NCBI RefSeq assembly: GCF_018131075.1
Contig: NZ_JAFCLS010000002.1
Coordinates: forward strand, 124,001-188,000
Reading direction: 5' to 3'
DNA: 64,000 nt
Origin: Bradyrhizobium sp. JYMT SZCCT0428
GTDB taxonomy: Bacteria; Pseudomonadota; Alphaproteobacteria; Rhizobiales; Xanthobacteraceae
The position numbers were made by a program, and so were the translations under genes. Of this stretch, positions 8,421 to 16,627 are shown in pieces (the stretch's first letter is position 1; each line of letters starts with the position of its first letter). The notes under the pieces are model-generated. The model made no database searches. It was not told where the DNA came from and saw only the letters and a list, made by a program, of their open reading frames with translations.

Positions 8421-9758
8421 TTAGCCGCGCTTGGCGAACTCCTCGGTTGCGATGCGAACTGCCTGCTGCGTCGTTGGATAGCCGCAATAGGCGGTTAGGT
8501 TTATGAGCGTTTCCAATACCTCTTCCCGCGTCGCGCCGACGTTCAAGGCGGCGTTGATATGCACGCGAAGCGGAATCTCGGTCGTGGCAGACCCAATGGC
8601 CGCCAGCGCCGCGCAGGCGCTGAGTTCTCGGGACTTCATGTCGATGCCACTCCGTGAAAATATCTCGCCATAAGAATGCTCGACGATCATTCGGCCGAGA
8701 TCCGGGGCGACATCATCGAAACTGCGGACCACGGCATCGCCCGACGAACCGGAGGTTTTCGCAAGGGTCGCCCGGCCGCGTTGCAACCGGTCGGTGCGGC
8801 TTTGGGTCTCAATCGGTAGGGCTATATCCGCCCCCATCCCTTGCGATCCGGCAGCGAAGACAGTTTTGGCGACGGAGAAAGCGTTGAGCGCTGACGGGAA
8901 ACCCCGATAAACGCTAAGCTGGATCAGTACTTCGATGATTTCCTCCCGCGTCACGCCGTGGGCAAGCGCACCCGCTATATGAAGTCGGAGCGTGGCCGCG
9001 CGATTGCCGCTGGCCGCAAGGATGGCGATAATGGCGAGCAGCTTGGCCTTCTGGTCGAGGCCGTCGCGCGCCAGCATCTCGCCAAAAGCGAATTCGATGG
9101 AAAGTCGGGCCAAGTCGGGTGAGCCGGCGGCAATGCCGTCGAAATAGGCCTGCACATCGCCGCCACAAAGCCGTTGGATTGCCGCCAATCCGGCCTGTCC
9201 GCGAGTCCGCCCATCGTCCGCAGCAGGTTCGATTGGTTCGAACGTGATCTTTCGCTCGGCGAACACGGCGCGAACGATGCCGATCGCGGTGATGGTGGGC
9301 GGGAAGCCGAGCAGCGCGACCGACACAAACATCAGCTCGACGAGTGCCCTGGGTTCGCCGCCGGCGTTGAGGAAGCCGGCCATATGAAACTTCAACTGAG
9401 GCTGGGCGCTTCCGTCGGCAAGGAGCATTGAGATAGTGCACAATTGTCTTAGCGGCAGTTCGAGGCCCGGACGCGACAGGACGTCTCCATAGGGATACTC
9501 GACAGTGAAGCGTGACAGGTCAGCGGATATCTCCGCGAGACTGTTGATCGGTCCGTCGAAGTTCTCTCCGCCAATCCGGCGCAAGATTCCGATCCCGCGC
9601 GAAAAACGATCCTCTTTGGATGTTTCGGTCATGGCATAGGCTTTCTGACTGATCGCAGCGAGCAAACCTGCCGTGGCGAAAAGACCTGCCTCAAATAGAC
9701 TACGGCGAGATCTGCCTGTGCGTTGCATCTCCACTGCTGCGGTAGTGCGATGTGACAT
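8421..9758 (-). CDS. Exported protein with three CMD/AhpD-like units
   Basis: A 445-residue protein with three carboxymuconolactone-decarboxylase-type units, at about residues 75-165, 210-295 and 350-440. Each shows the repeating pattern DLxRxxxExxYGxxxxRxGL, H(I/M)xxxLxxGxxxxE(V/L), and YxGxP. Its N-terminus has SRRSLFEAG followed by a hydrophobic stretch ending KAYA, which looks like a Tat signal. None of the units has the CxxC of AhpD peroxidases, so redox activity through that motif is unlikely; a lactone or decarboxylation reaction is possible. I chose ATG at 9758 over an upstream TTG at 9764. It is divergent from a LysR regulator, a usual arrangement for a controlled enzyme gene. Confidence 0.85.
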   Translation of the reverse strand: MSHRTTAAVEMQRTGRSRRSLFEAGLFATAGLLAAISQKAYAMTETSKEDRFSRGIGILRRIGGENFDGPINSLAEISADLSRFTVEYPYGDVLSRPGLELPLRQLCTISMLLADGSAQPQLKFHMAGFLNAGGEPRALVELMFVSVALLGFPPTITAIGIVRAVFAERKITFEPIEPAADDGRTRGQAGLAAIQRLCGGDVQAYFDGIAAGSPDLARLSIEFAFGEMLARDGLDQKAKLLAIIAILAASGNRAATLRLHIAGALAHGVTREEIIEVLIQLSVYRGFPSALNAFSVAKTVFAAGSQGMGADIALPIETQSRTDRLQRGRATLAKTSGSSGDAVVRSFDDVAPDLGRMIVEHSYGEIFSRSGIDMKSRELSACAALAAIGSATTEIPLRVHINAALNVGATREEVLETLINLTAYCGYPTTQQAVRIATEEFAKRG

Positions 9759-9832
9759 CGGCAATCTCTGATTTTAAGCGTCCTGAACTGACGGGATGAT
9801 GATCTTGGGAAGACAATCACGCATAGCTCGCA

Positions 9833-9847
9833 ATGAATCCAATTCAT
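9833..9847. promoter_or_regulatory. Candidate LysR-type T-N11-A operator
   Basis: ATGAATCCAATTCAT has six-base inverted arms (ATGAAT/ATTCAT) around three bases and contains T-N11-A, the core pattern of LysR-family binding sites. It lies in the 96-bp divergent promoter region between the triple-CMD gene and the lysR-like gene, just upstream of the regulator's start, as expected for autoregulation and target control. Confidence 0.45.
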
Positions 9848-9854
9848 ATATATT

Positions 9855-10793
9855 ATGGTCGTTATGAAGGTTCTTCATTTACACAGGATCGATCTCAACC
9901 TCCTCGTCGTGTTCGATGCGCTCATGGCCGAGGAACACGCCACGCGAGCGGCCGAACGGATAGGCCTCACACAGCCGGCGGTAAGCCACGCCCTCAATCG
10001 CCTGCGCGCTCTGTTCAGTGATCCACTATTTGTCCGCTCGCCGCGTGGCATGACACCGACGCCCGCGGCTCTGGAGGCTGCTCCGGCGATCCGATCCATC
10101 CTTGAGCAAGTTGAAGGTGTCCTGCTTGGCGGCCGGGTATTCGATCCGAAAGAAAGCACACGGCAATTCGTGCTTGGCCTATCGGACTACGCGGCTTTCG
10201 TGCTTCTGCCGCGCCTGACGGAGCGCTTGGAGCGGGAGGCCCCCGGCGTGGCGCTCATCGTGCGCAACACCAGCCGAGGCGTCGGCCTCCCGATGCTTGA
10301 TGACGGGATAGTCGAACTGATTGCCGGAAACTTCCCAGTGCCGCCCTCGCATATGCGCGAGGAACTGCTCTACGAAGAGGATTTCGTTTGCGCTGGCCGG
10401 GTCGGAAATCCTGCGCTCGACCGTTCGCTGGACCTCGAACGCTATCTTTCGCTCCGTCATCTTCAGGTGTCGATGAAGGGTGAGCCGCACGGCTATGTGG
10501 ATGCGGTTCTGCGCGGCAAGAACTTGAAGCGAAACGTAACGGTCACCGTCGGTCACTTCCTGATGGCACCGCATCTAGTCGGCACATCCGACCTCGTGGC
10601 AACGGAGCCTCGGCGTTTGTTCGGTCCACTCGCCGGGAGATTACCCCTTCAGCTCTCGCCGCCGCCGATCGATATCCCGTCGTTTCGAGTGGTTCAAGCT
10701 TGGCATGCGCGAAACGATGCTGATCCTGGACACAAATGGCTGCGGCAGGTTGTAAGAGAAATCGGACAGTTGGTGGACTGCACCCATAAGTGA
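9855..10793 (+). CDS. LysR-family transcriptional regulator
   Basis: A 312-residue LTTR. The winged-helix domain is at about residues 10-70 (LDLNLLVVFDALMAEEHATRAAE, then TQPAVSHALNRLRALFSDPLFVR). The effector-binding domain follows, with the PBP2 fold of NodD/NahR/LinR-like regulators (GRVFDPKESTRQFVLGLSDY). Start codons at 9855 and 9864 are both possible; neither has a clear Shine-Dalgarno. It is divergent from the triple-CMD gene with a T-N11-A dyad between them, so it probably regulates that gene in response to an aromatic or similar ligand; the ligand is unknown. Confidence 0.93.
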   Translation: MVVMKVLHLHRIDLNLLVVFDALMAEEHATRAAERIGLTQPAVSHALNRLRALFSDPLFVRSPRGMTPTPAALEAAPAIRSILEQVEGVLLGGRVFDPKESTRQFVLGLSDYAAFVLLPRLTERLEREAPGVALIVRNTSRGVGLPMLDDGIVELIAGNFPVPPSHMREELLYEEDFVCAGRVGNPALDRSLDLERYLSLRHLQVSMKGEPHGYVDAVLRGKNLKRNVTVTVGHFLMAPHLVGTSDLVATEPRRLFGPLAGRLPLQLSPPPIDIPSFRVVQAWHARNDADPGHKWLRQVVREIGQLVDCTHK

Positions 10794-10860
10794 GACACGG
10801 TAATTTCTGTGACAGGTTATCCTGGAGGGAATTAGGAATTACGGAGACAGCGAACCCACC

Positions 10861-10881
10861 TGCCGGGATCAAGTCCGGGCA
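10861..10881. repeat. Short REP-like hairpin after the LysR gene
   Basis: TGCCGGGATCAAGTCCGGGCA forms a stem of eight pairs (one mismatch) around a five-base loop, 68 bp past the LysR stop codon. There is no T-run, so it is more likely a REP-type palindrome than an intrinsic terminator. Confidence 0.4.
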
Positions 10882-10905
10882 TATAGCTCAGCAGGAGACG
10901 CTGTG

Positions 10906-10955
10906 TTTTGACGCGCTTTCTCGAAGCGGTATCCACTTCGCTCGAAAACGCTCTA
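10906..10955 (+). repeat. Dispersed repeat family, copy 1
   Basis: Starts TTTTGACGCGCTTTC and ends with GGTATCCACTTCGCTCGAAA and ACGCTCTA. Four other copies lie at 15604, 54341, 61858 and 62501, all in the same orientation. This copy lacks the TTGACGCG stretch in the middle that the others have. It ends 52 bases before the peroxidase-like CMD gene. Confidence 0.8.
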
Positions 10956-11007
10956 TATGGTTCAGCCATCAGCGCCGCATCACGCGGCCAGAAGCCGGAA
11001 CCATTCC

Positions 11008-11586
11008 ATGACGCAGCCTGTTGCAAAGCGATTTCCTACCCCCTCCCTCGACAAGCTGCCGGAAGATATCCGCACCCGTATCCTTGCCGTGCAGGAGAAA
11101 TCGGGCTTCGTCCCCAATGTCTTTCTGACGCTGGCCTACCGTCCCGACGAATTCCGTGCGTTCTTTGCCTATCACGATGCGCTGATGGAAAAGGACAGCG
11201 GCCTGACCAAGGCCGAGCGCGAAATGATCGTGGTGGCGACGTCCAGCGCCAACCAGTGCCATTACTGCGTGATTGCCCACGGCGCGATCCTGCGCATCCG
11301 GGCGAAGAACCCTGTCATCGCCGACCAGATCGCCGTCAACTACCGCAAGGCCGACATCACACCGCGCCAGCGCGCCATGCTCGACTTCGCCATGAAGGTG
11401 AGCCAGGAGGCGAACACGGTTTCCGAACAGGATTTTACCGAGATCGCCGGCCACGGATTCTCCGACGACGACATCTGGGACATCACGGCGATCTCCGCGT
11501 TCTTTGCGCTGTCGAACCGGCTGGCCAACGTTACCGCGATGCGGCCGAACGACGAGTTCTACATGATGGGGCGGCTGCCGAAATAG
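11008..11586 (+). CDS. Peroxidase-related CMD/AhpD-like protein
   Basis: A 192-residue single-domain protein of the 'peroxidase-related enzyme' branch of the AhpD/CMD superfamily. The redox motif is NQCHYCVIAHG, with Cys84 and Cys87 as the CxxC pair and His91 as the conserved histidine. The N-terminal LPEDIRTRILAVQEKSGFVPNVF and the C-terminal FFALSNRLANVTAMRPN(D) are typical of the group. It probably reduces peroxides with a dithiol partner. I start it at 11008 (MTQPVAKRF), because the upstream in-frame codons from 10957 run into the dispersed repeat region. It is transcribed rightward, ahead of the lipid A fatty acid cluster, but is probably a separate unit. Confidence 0.88.
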   Translation: MTQPVAKRFPTPSLDKLPEDIRTRILAVQEKSGFVPNVFLTLAYRPDEFRAFFAYHDALMEKDSGLTKAEREMIVVATSSANQCHYCVIAHGAILRIRAKNPVIADQIAVNYRKADITPRQRAMLDFAMKVSQEANTVSEQDFTEIAGHGFSDDDIWDITAISAFFALSNRLANVTAMRPNDEFYMMGRLPK

Positions 11587-11717
11587 CCACGCGGTCGTCA
11601 AGCGCAGGTTCCATGAGACTCTGCGGGGATGGGCCTGCGTGGATGCGCACCAACATTTTATGTTGGAAGCACGGCCGGCATGCTAAACAGTACCACAACC
11701 TTTGCGGACCGACTGCA

Positions 11718-12056
11718 GTGAAGCCCCAGCTGCCCATACAAAGGGATGACGAGCACGTCGTGGTCAAATTCCGGCCGCGCACCTCGGCCCATCCCCCCAG
11801 CCGGCGGGAAGAGCCCGCCGCGGCCAATGCCGAACCTGCGGCAAACGATCTGTCCCGCTACGAACGCTCCCGTGACGAACCGGACGACTTCCGTCATCGC
11901 ATGCTGGCCAACATTGCGGCCCTGGCCTTCACGATGGCGCTGACGGTGATCGGTATATGGCTCGCGATCAGCATTGCCGATCTGCGCAAGACCCAGGATT
12001 GCGTGCTGATGGGACGCCGGGACTGCGCCCGGATTTCCGCGATGCCGCACAGCTAG
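11718..12056 (+). CDS. Small single-pass membrane protein, function unknown
   Basis: A 112-residue protein starting at GTG 11718 (MKPQLPIQRDD). The N-terminal half is charged and Pro/Ala-rich (residues 1-60), then one membrane segment (about residues 69-92, NIAALAFTMALTVIGIWLAI), then a short tail with two Cys (DCVLMGRRDCARI). In-frame codons continue upstream without stop but cross a repeat and the peroxidase-like gene, so the long version is spurious. The composition matches small conserved membrane proteins of Bradyrhizobium. No family name is known to me. It lies upstream of acpXL with a 177-bp gap. Confidence 0.7.
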   Translation: MKPQLPIQRDDEHVVVKFRPRTSAHPPSRREEPAAANAEPAANDLSRYERSRDEPDDFRHRMLANIAALAFTMALTVIGIWLAISIADLRKTQDCVLMGRRDCARISAMPHS

Positions 12057-12233
12057 AAGGCAGGCCTAAACGGCCGTTTTTGCCTATAAATCGGTCCACG
12101 GTGGGGTTGCCAACCTCCATTGAACTCAGGGCTGCGCTCCGATATACGGGCACTCGACTCCGGCCGGGGGAAAAACGCCGCGCCCGCCTCCTCCTAGCCG
12201 TCCCGGATTTATCTCCAGTATATCAAAGGCTTA

Positions 12234-12530
12234 ATGATGTCTTCTACATTCGATCAGATCGCCAACATTATCGCCGAGACTTGCGACATTCCGCGCGACA
12301 CGATCAAGCCGGAGAGTCACGCCATCGACGATCTGGGCATCGACAGCCTGGACTTTCTCGACATCGCCTTTGCCATCGACAAGGCGTTCGGGATCAAGAT
12401 GCCGCTCGAAAAATGGACCCAGGAGGTCAACGACGGCAAGGCCACGACCGAACAGTACTTCGTGCTGAAGAACCTCGCCGATCGTATCGACGAACTGGTC
12501 GCAGCCAAGAACGCGGGCACGGGCGCGTAA
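12234..12530 (+). CDS. acpXL: Acyl carrier protein AcpXL (lipid A long-chain fatty acid)
   Basis: The special acyl carrier protein on which the 26-30-carbon hydroxy fatty acid of rhizobial lipid A is built. It is 98 residues, longer than ordinary AcpP. The phosphopantetheine attachment motif is [17 protein letters not shown], with Ser at about residue 37, and the C-terminal extension [22 protein letters not shown] is diagnostic for AcpXL. AAAGG precedes the ATG pair at 12234/12237. It is the first gene of a five-gene rightward cluster with fabZXL (9-bp gap), fabF2XL, fabF1XL and lpxXL. Confidence 0.96.
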   Translation: MMSSTFDQIANIIAETCDIPRDTIKPESHAIDDLGIDSLDFLDIAFAIDKAFGIKMPLEKWTQEVNDGKATTEQYFVLKNLADRIDELVAAKNAGTGA

Positions 12531-12539
12531 CCGCCCACC

Positions 12540-13013
12540 ATGAATCTTGATTATTTCCAGCTGATCGATCGGATCGTCGACCTCAACCTCGGCGAACGGA
12601 CGATTGTGGTCGAAGCCCAGGTTCCGGAAAAGCACACCATTTTCGAGGGGCATTTCCCCGGCTTTCCAATCATGCCCGGCGTCCTGCTGACCGAAGCGAT
12701 GGCGCAGAGTTCAGGCTGGCTTTTGCTCGGCGTGTTGAAGTTCGAACGCATGCCGTTCCTGGCCATCGTCAAGGAAGCCAAGATGCGGGGTTTCGTCAGT
12801 CCCGGTCAGTTGCTGACGATCGAAGCCAAGGTCGAGCACGAAGGTTCCGGCTTTGCGGTCACCAAGGCCAAGGGCCGCATCGGCAAGGAATTGAAGTGCA
12901 GCGCTGAAATAACCTTCGGCCTTACCCCATTCCCCGACCCTGCGTTTCGCGTCCACATGGACGCGATGGCCGAAAAGATCGGGTTCCCCATGCAGGTGCT
13001 GAAGCATGACTGA
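12540..13013 (+). CDS. fabZXL: 3-hydroxyacyl-ACP dehydratase FabZXL
   Basis: The dehydratase step of the dedicated long-chain elongation. It is 157 residues, a hot-dog fold. The FabZ catalytic stretch is present: GHFPGFPIMPGVLLTEAMAQ, giving the active-site His and Glu. It diverges from housekeeping FabZ elsewhere and has a longer C-terminus (residues 125-157), as the XL version does. Its last eight bases overlap the start of fabF2XL (ATGACTGA), so the two are translationally coupled. Confidence 0.93.
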   Translation: MNLDYFQLIDRIVDLNLGERTIVVEAQVPEKHTIFEGHFPGFPIMPGVLLTEAMAQSSGWLLLGVLKFERMPFLAIVKEAKMRGFVSPGQLLTIEAKVEHEGSGFAVTKAKGRIGKELKCSAEITFGLTPFPDPAFRVHMDAMAEKIGFPMQVLKHD

Positions 13014-14208
13014 ACCCACGGCATCGCCTGCCAAGGAAGTCTGGATCACCGGTATCGGCATCGTGTCCTCGCTCGGTGAGGGACTGGACGCGCATTGGGA
13101 TGCGCTGAACCAGAAGCGCATCAATGTCGACGACAAGCGCTTCGCGCCTTACATCGTCCATCCCCTCGCCCCGGTCAGCTTCGACGCCCAAATCCCGAAA
13201 AAGGGCGACCAGCGCCAGATGGAAGCCTGGCAGCGCATCGGCACCTATGCCGCCGGGCTGGCACTGGATTCCGCCGGCGTCAAAGGCAACCAGGAAATCC
13301 TGGGACGGATGGACATGATCGTGGCCGCCGGCGGCGGCGAGCGCGACATTGCGGTCGACCTCGCGATCATGAACGCCGACGCCAAGGGTAATTCGAGTCC
13401 GGCCTTCCTCAACGAACGGCTGATGAATGATTTGCGGCCGACGCTGTTTCTGGCCCAGCTCTCCAACCTGCTCGCCGGCAACATCGCCATCGTCCATGGC
13501 GTGTCCGGAACCTCGCGTACCTTCATGGGCGAGGAAGCAGCCTCCATCGATGCGGCACGGATCGCGCTGGCGCGGATCGAATCCGGGCAGAGCGAGATCG
13601 CGCTGGTCGGCGCCGCGCATAATGGCGAGCGCCCCGATCTGCTGATCCTCTATGAATTCGGCGATTTCAATCTGACCGAGAAATACGCCCCGGTGTGGCA
13701 GCGCGACGACAAAGGCGGTTTCGCGCTCGGCTCCGCCGGCTGCTTCCTGGTGATGGAATCCCGCGAGCACGCCGAAGCCCGCGGCGCCAAGCCCTACGCC
13801 CGGCTGACCAAGGTGGTCGCCGACCTCGCCCAGCGCAAGCAACCCGGCGCGGTGACGAAATCGCTGGAAGCGCTGTGGCCGAAGCTCGGCGTCACCGGCG
13901 ATGCCGGCAACCTGATTACCGGCGCGACCGGCGTCGGACCGGTGACGTCGGAAGAAAAGGAATTCCTGCGCCAGCATCCCGGCTTTGCCGTGCGCGCGAC
14001 CGGGACGATGTTCGGCCACACGCTGGAAACCCAGTTTCCGCTGGGACTGGCGCTGGCGGCACTGTCGCTGTCGCGCGGCGCGCTGTTTCCGCCCAACGAT
14101 CCGACCGGGCTCGAGGTTGAAAAGCCTGGTGTGCCGGACCAGATTGTGGTGCTCGGGGCCGGTCACTGGCAGGGCGAAGGCATGGCGCTGGTCGAGGCCA
14201 TCAAGTAG
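13006..14208 (+). CDS. fabF2XL: Ketosynthase-like protein FabF2XL lacking the catalytic Cys
   Basis: A 400-residue thiolase-fold protein of the beta-ketoacyl-ACP synthase family, translated with fabZXL. The synthase fold is clear (VWITGIGIVSSLGEGLDAHW at the N-terminus, GTMFGHTLETQFPLGLALAA near the end). However, the nucleophile region reads SGTSRTFMGEEAASIDAARI (about residues 167-186) with no Cys: Glu176/Glu177 lie where FabF1XL next door has Cys175. The first active-site His (HGTATP in FabF1XL) is replaced by ATGVGP. The second His (FGHT) remains. By analogy with chain-length factors of type II polyketide synthases it may be a non-catalytic partner of FabF1XL; this is inference. Confidence 0.9.
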   Translation: MTEPTASPAKEVWITGIGIVSSLGEGLDAHWDALNQKRINVDDKRFAPYIVHPLAPVSFDAQIPKKGDQRQMEAWQRIGTYAAGLALDSAGVKGNQEILGRMDMIVAAGGGERDIAVDLAIMNADAKGNSSPAFLNERLMNDLRPTLFLAQLSNLLAGNIAIVHGVSGTSRTFMGEEAASIDAARIALARIESGQSEIALVGAAHNGERPDLLILYEFGDFNLTEKYAPVWQRDDKGGFALGSAGCFLVMESREHAEARGAKPYARLTKVVADLAQRKQPGAVTKSLEALWPKLGVTGDAGNLITGATGVGPVTSEEKEFLRQHPGFAVRATGTMFGHTLETQFPLGLALAALSLSRGALFPPNDPTGLEVEKPGVPDQIVVLGAGHWQGEGMALVEAIK

Positions 14209-14311
14209 CGCGTGATCCGGAACCATATCGCTGTTCGGGCGGGATCACGCCGAGACCATGAAATGAGCGCGCGAGCGCTTGCAGTTGCGGCGCAGCATCG
14301 ACGGGGGAAAC

Positions 14312-15589
14312 ATGTCAGCACCACGCGATAAATTCGGCAGGCCGATCGTCGTCGTCACCGGCATGGGCGTCGTGACGTCGCTTGGCGCCGGCAAGAAGGA
14401 CAACTGGACCAGGCTGACCGCCGGCGAATCCGGCATTCGCACCGTGACGCGCTTTCCGATCGACGGCCTGAAGTCGACGATGGCGGGCACGGTTGACTTC
14501 GTCAGTGTCGATCCCGTCTCCTCGACGGGACTGACCGAGCAGCTGGCTAAACTGGCGACCGAGGAAGCGCTCGAACAGGCCGCCATCGGCAGCAAGGCCG
14601 ACTTCCCCGGGCCGCTGTTCCTGGCGGTGGCGCCCGTCGAGGTCGAGTGGCCGCAGCGGCTGGAACTCGGACGCGCGATCGGAAAAACCGATTTCGGCTA
14701 TGAGGACATGCTGCGCGTCAGCGGCGGCGGCCGGTTCTCGGCGTTCCATCACCGTTTCATGTTCGGCTCGGTGGCAAGCCATCTGGCCGAGACCTACGGC
14801 ACCAAGGGCTCGCCGATCTCGCTCTCCACCGCCTGCGCGTCCGGCGCGACCGCGATCCAGCTCGGCGTCGAAGCGATCCGCCGCGGCGACGCCGATGCGG
14901 CCCTTTGCGTGGCGACCGACGGCTCGGTCAATCCGGAAGCCCTGGTGCGGTTCTCGCTGCTCTCGGCGCTATCGACGCAGAACGATCCGCCGCAAGCAGC
15001 TTCCAAACCATTCTCCAAGAACCGCGACGGTTTCGTCATGGCGGAAGGCGCCGGCGCGATGGTGCTGGAAAGCTATGAGTCCGCAATGGCGCGGGGCGCA
15101 AGGATATTGGGCGTCGTCGCCGGCTGCGGCGAACTCACCGACTCCTTCCACCGCACCCGCTCCAGCCCGGACGGCAAGCCGATCATCGGCTGCATGCGCA
15201 AGACGCTGGCGGATGCCGGCCTCGAGCCGGAGCAGATCGACCATATCAACGCGCATGGCACCGCGACGCCGGAAAACGACAAGATGGAGTACAACACCAC
15301 CGCCGTCGTGTTCGGCGATCATTTGCCGAAGATCCCGGTGTCGTCGAACAAGTCGATGGTCGGGCACACGATTTCAGCCGCCGGCGCGGTCGAGGCCGTG
15401 TTCTCGCTGCTGACGCTCGAGCATCAGCGGATTCCGCCGACCATCAACTACGAGGTTCCGGATCCGGCCATTTTGTTCGACGTCGTCGCCAATAAAGCGC
15501 GAGACGCCCGCGTCACCGCCGTGATGTCCAACTCGTTCGGATTCGGCGGGCAGAATGCCTCGCTGATCCTGACGCGTGAACCGGCCTAG
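14312..15589 (+). CDS. fabF1XL: Beta-ketoacyl-ACP synthase FabF1XL
   Basis: The condensing enzyme for long-chain elongation on AcpXL. It is 425 residues with a complete KASII active site: LSTACASGATAIQ (Cys175), INAHGTATPENDKMEYN (first His) and SSNKSMVGHTISAAGAVEA (Lys and second His). I start it at ATG 14312, preceded by GGGGGAAA; an in-frame start at 14279 is less likely. It is separated from fabF2XL by 103 bp, and is followed by a dispersed repeat and lpxXL. In Rhizobium and Sinorhizobium clusters a zinc alcohol dehydrogenase gene normally follows; it is not here. Confidence 0.95.
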   Translation: MSAPRDKFGRPIVVVTGMGVVTSLGAGKKDNWTRLTAGESGIRTVTRFPIDGLKSTMAGTVDFVSVDPVSSTGLTEQLAKLATEEALEQAAIGSKADFPGPLFLAVAPVEVEWPQRLELGRAIGKTDFGYEDMLRVSGGGRFSAFHHRFMFGSVASHLAETYGTKGSPISLSTACASGATAIQLGVEAIRRGDADAALCVATDGSVNPEALVRFSLLSALSTQNDPPQAASKPFSKNRDGFVMAEGAGAMVLESYESAMARGARILGVVAGCGELTDSFHRTRSSPDGKPIIGCMRKTLADAGLEPEQIDHINAHGTATPENDKMEYNTTAVVFGDHLPKIPVSSNKSMVGHTISAAGAVEAVFSLLTLEHQRIPPTINYEVPDPAILFDVVANKARDARVTAVMSNSFGFGGQNASLILTREPA

Positions 15590-15603
15590 CAGCTGCGTGG
15601 CCT

Positions 15604-15660
15604 CTTGTTTTGACGCGTTTTCTTGACGCGAACCGGTATCCACTTCGCTTGAAAACGCTA
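15604..15660 (+). repeat. Dispersed repeat family, copy 2, abutting lpxXL
   Basis: CTTGTTTTGACGCGTTTTCT, then TGACGCGAACCGGTATCCAC, then TTCGCTTGAAAACGCTA. This is the best-preserved core of the family. It fills the gap between fabF1XL and lpxXL and ends 11 bases before the lpxXL start codon, so it supplies most of the 5' leader of lpxXL. It sits where related genomes carry the long-chain alcohol dehydrogenase gene. Confidence 0.85.
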
Positions 15661-15671
15661 TCGTAGCCCCC

Positions 15672-16607
15672 ATGAACCGCCTGTTCCTACGCACCAAGGC
15701 GCGCCTGCGCGACGCCGCCAAGCCGGCCACAGAAGCCGCCGTGGGCGCGCTGACGATCGCGTTGCTGCGCACCACGCGCTATTTCGATCCGGACAAGACC
15801 GCCAATTTCTTCGGCCGCGTCACGCGTTTCATCGGCCGCAGGCTGCGTGAAGACCGGATCGGCCGCGAGAACCTCACGGCCGCCTTCCCGGAAAAATCAC
15901 CGGAAGAGATCGAGAAGATTCTGGCCGGCGTCTGGGACAATCTTGGCCGCATCGGCGCTGAATTTGCCCATCTCGATCACATCTGGGATTACGACGTCGA
16001 TCATCCGGACAAGCCGAGCCGGGTCGAATTCGGCGCGCGGACCAAGCAGATCTTCGATCAGCTGCGGGACGACGGCAAGCCGGCGATCATCTTCGCGAGC
16101 CATCTCGGCAATTGGGAAATACCGGCGCTCGGCGCCGTCGCGCACGGGCTCGATTGCGTGATCCTGTTCCGGCGGCCCAACAGCGAATCCGCCGATCGCG
16201 CGATCGAGCGGATCCGCGCCGTCAAGATGGGCACGTTGATTCCGGCCGGCCGTGAGGCGCCCCTCAAGCTCGCCGAGGCGCTGCAAAACAACCAGCACGT
16301 GGCGATGCTGGTCGATCAGTATTTGACCAACGGCGTCGACGTCACCTTCTTCGGCCGCAAGACCAAGGCCAATCCGACGCTGGCGCGGCTGGTGCGCCAG
16401 GTCGAATGCCCGATCCATGGCGTGCGCATCATCCGCCTACCCAACCATCGCTTCCGCGCCGAACTCTCCGAAGAGGTCAAGCCGGTGCGCGATGCATCGG
16501 GGCAGATCGACATCGCCGGCACGATGCAGGCCGTGACCTCTGTCATCGAGGGCTGGGTGCGCGAATATCCGGACCAGTGGCTGTGGCTGCACCGCCGCTG
16601 GCGGTGA
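15672..16607 (+). CDS. lpxXL: Lipid A very-long-chain acyltransferase LpxXL
   Basis: Transfers the very-long-chain hydroxy fatty acid from AcpXL to lipid A at the inner face of the cytoplasmic membrane. The 311-residue protein belongs to the LpxL/HtrB lauroyl-acyltransferase family: the catalytic HxxxxE motif is ASHLGNWEI (about residues 142-150), followed by FRRPNS, a conserved acyl-pocket region (AMLVDQYLTNGVDVTFFGRK) and the ending YPDQWLWLHRRWR. The start ATG at 15672 follows CGTAGCCCCC with no Shine-Dalgarno; translation may rely on coupling or a weak site. Context with acpXL, fabZXL and the two synthases makes LpxXL rather than housekeeping LpxL the best call. Confidence 0.92.
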   Translation: MNRLFLRTKARLRDAAKPATEAAVGALTIALLRTTRYFDPDKTANFFGRVTRFIGRRLREDRIGRENLTAAFPEKSPEEIEKILAGVWDNLGRIGAEFAHLDHIWDYDVDHPDKPSRVEFGARTKQIFDQLRDDGKPAIIFASHLGNWEIPALGAVAHGLDCVILFRRPNSESADRAIERIRAVKMGTLIPAGREAPLKLAEALQNNQHVAMLVDQYLTNGVDVTFFGRKTKANPTLARLVRQVECPIHGVRIIRLPNHRFRAELSEEVKPVRDASGQIDIAGTMQAVTSVIEGWVREYPDQWLWLHRRWR

Positions 16608-16627
16608 GCGATCTGCGGTGGCCTGGC

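Noticed and set aside
10908..12056. Single 382-codon gene spanning the peroxidase-like gene and the membrane protein
   Set aside because: The frame begins inside a dispersed repeat and runs as a shadow through the CMD gene; only the last 112 codons look coding.
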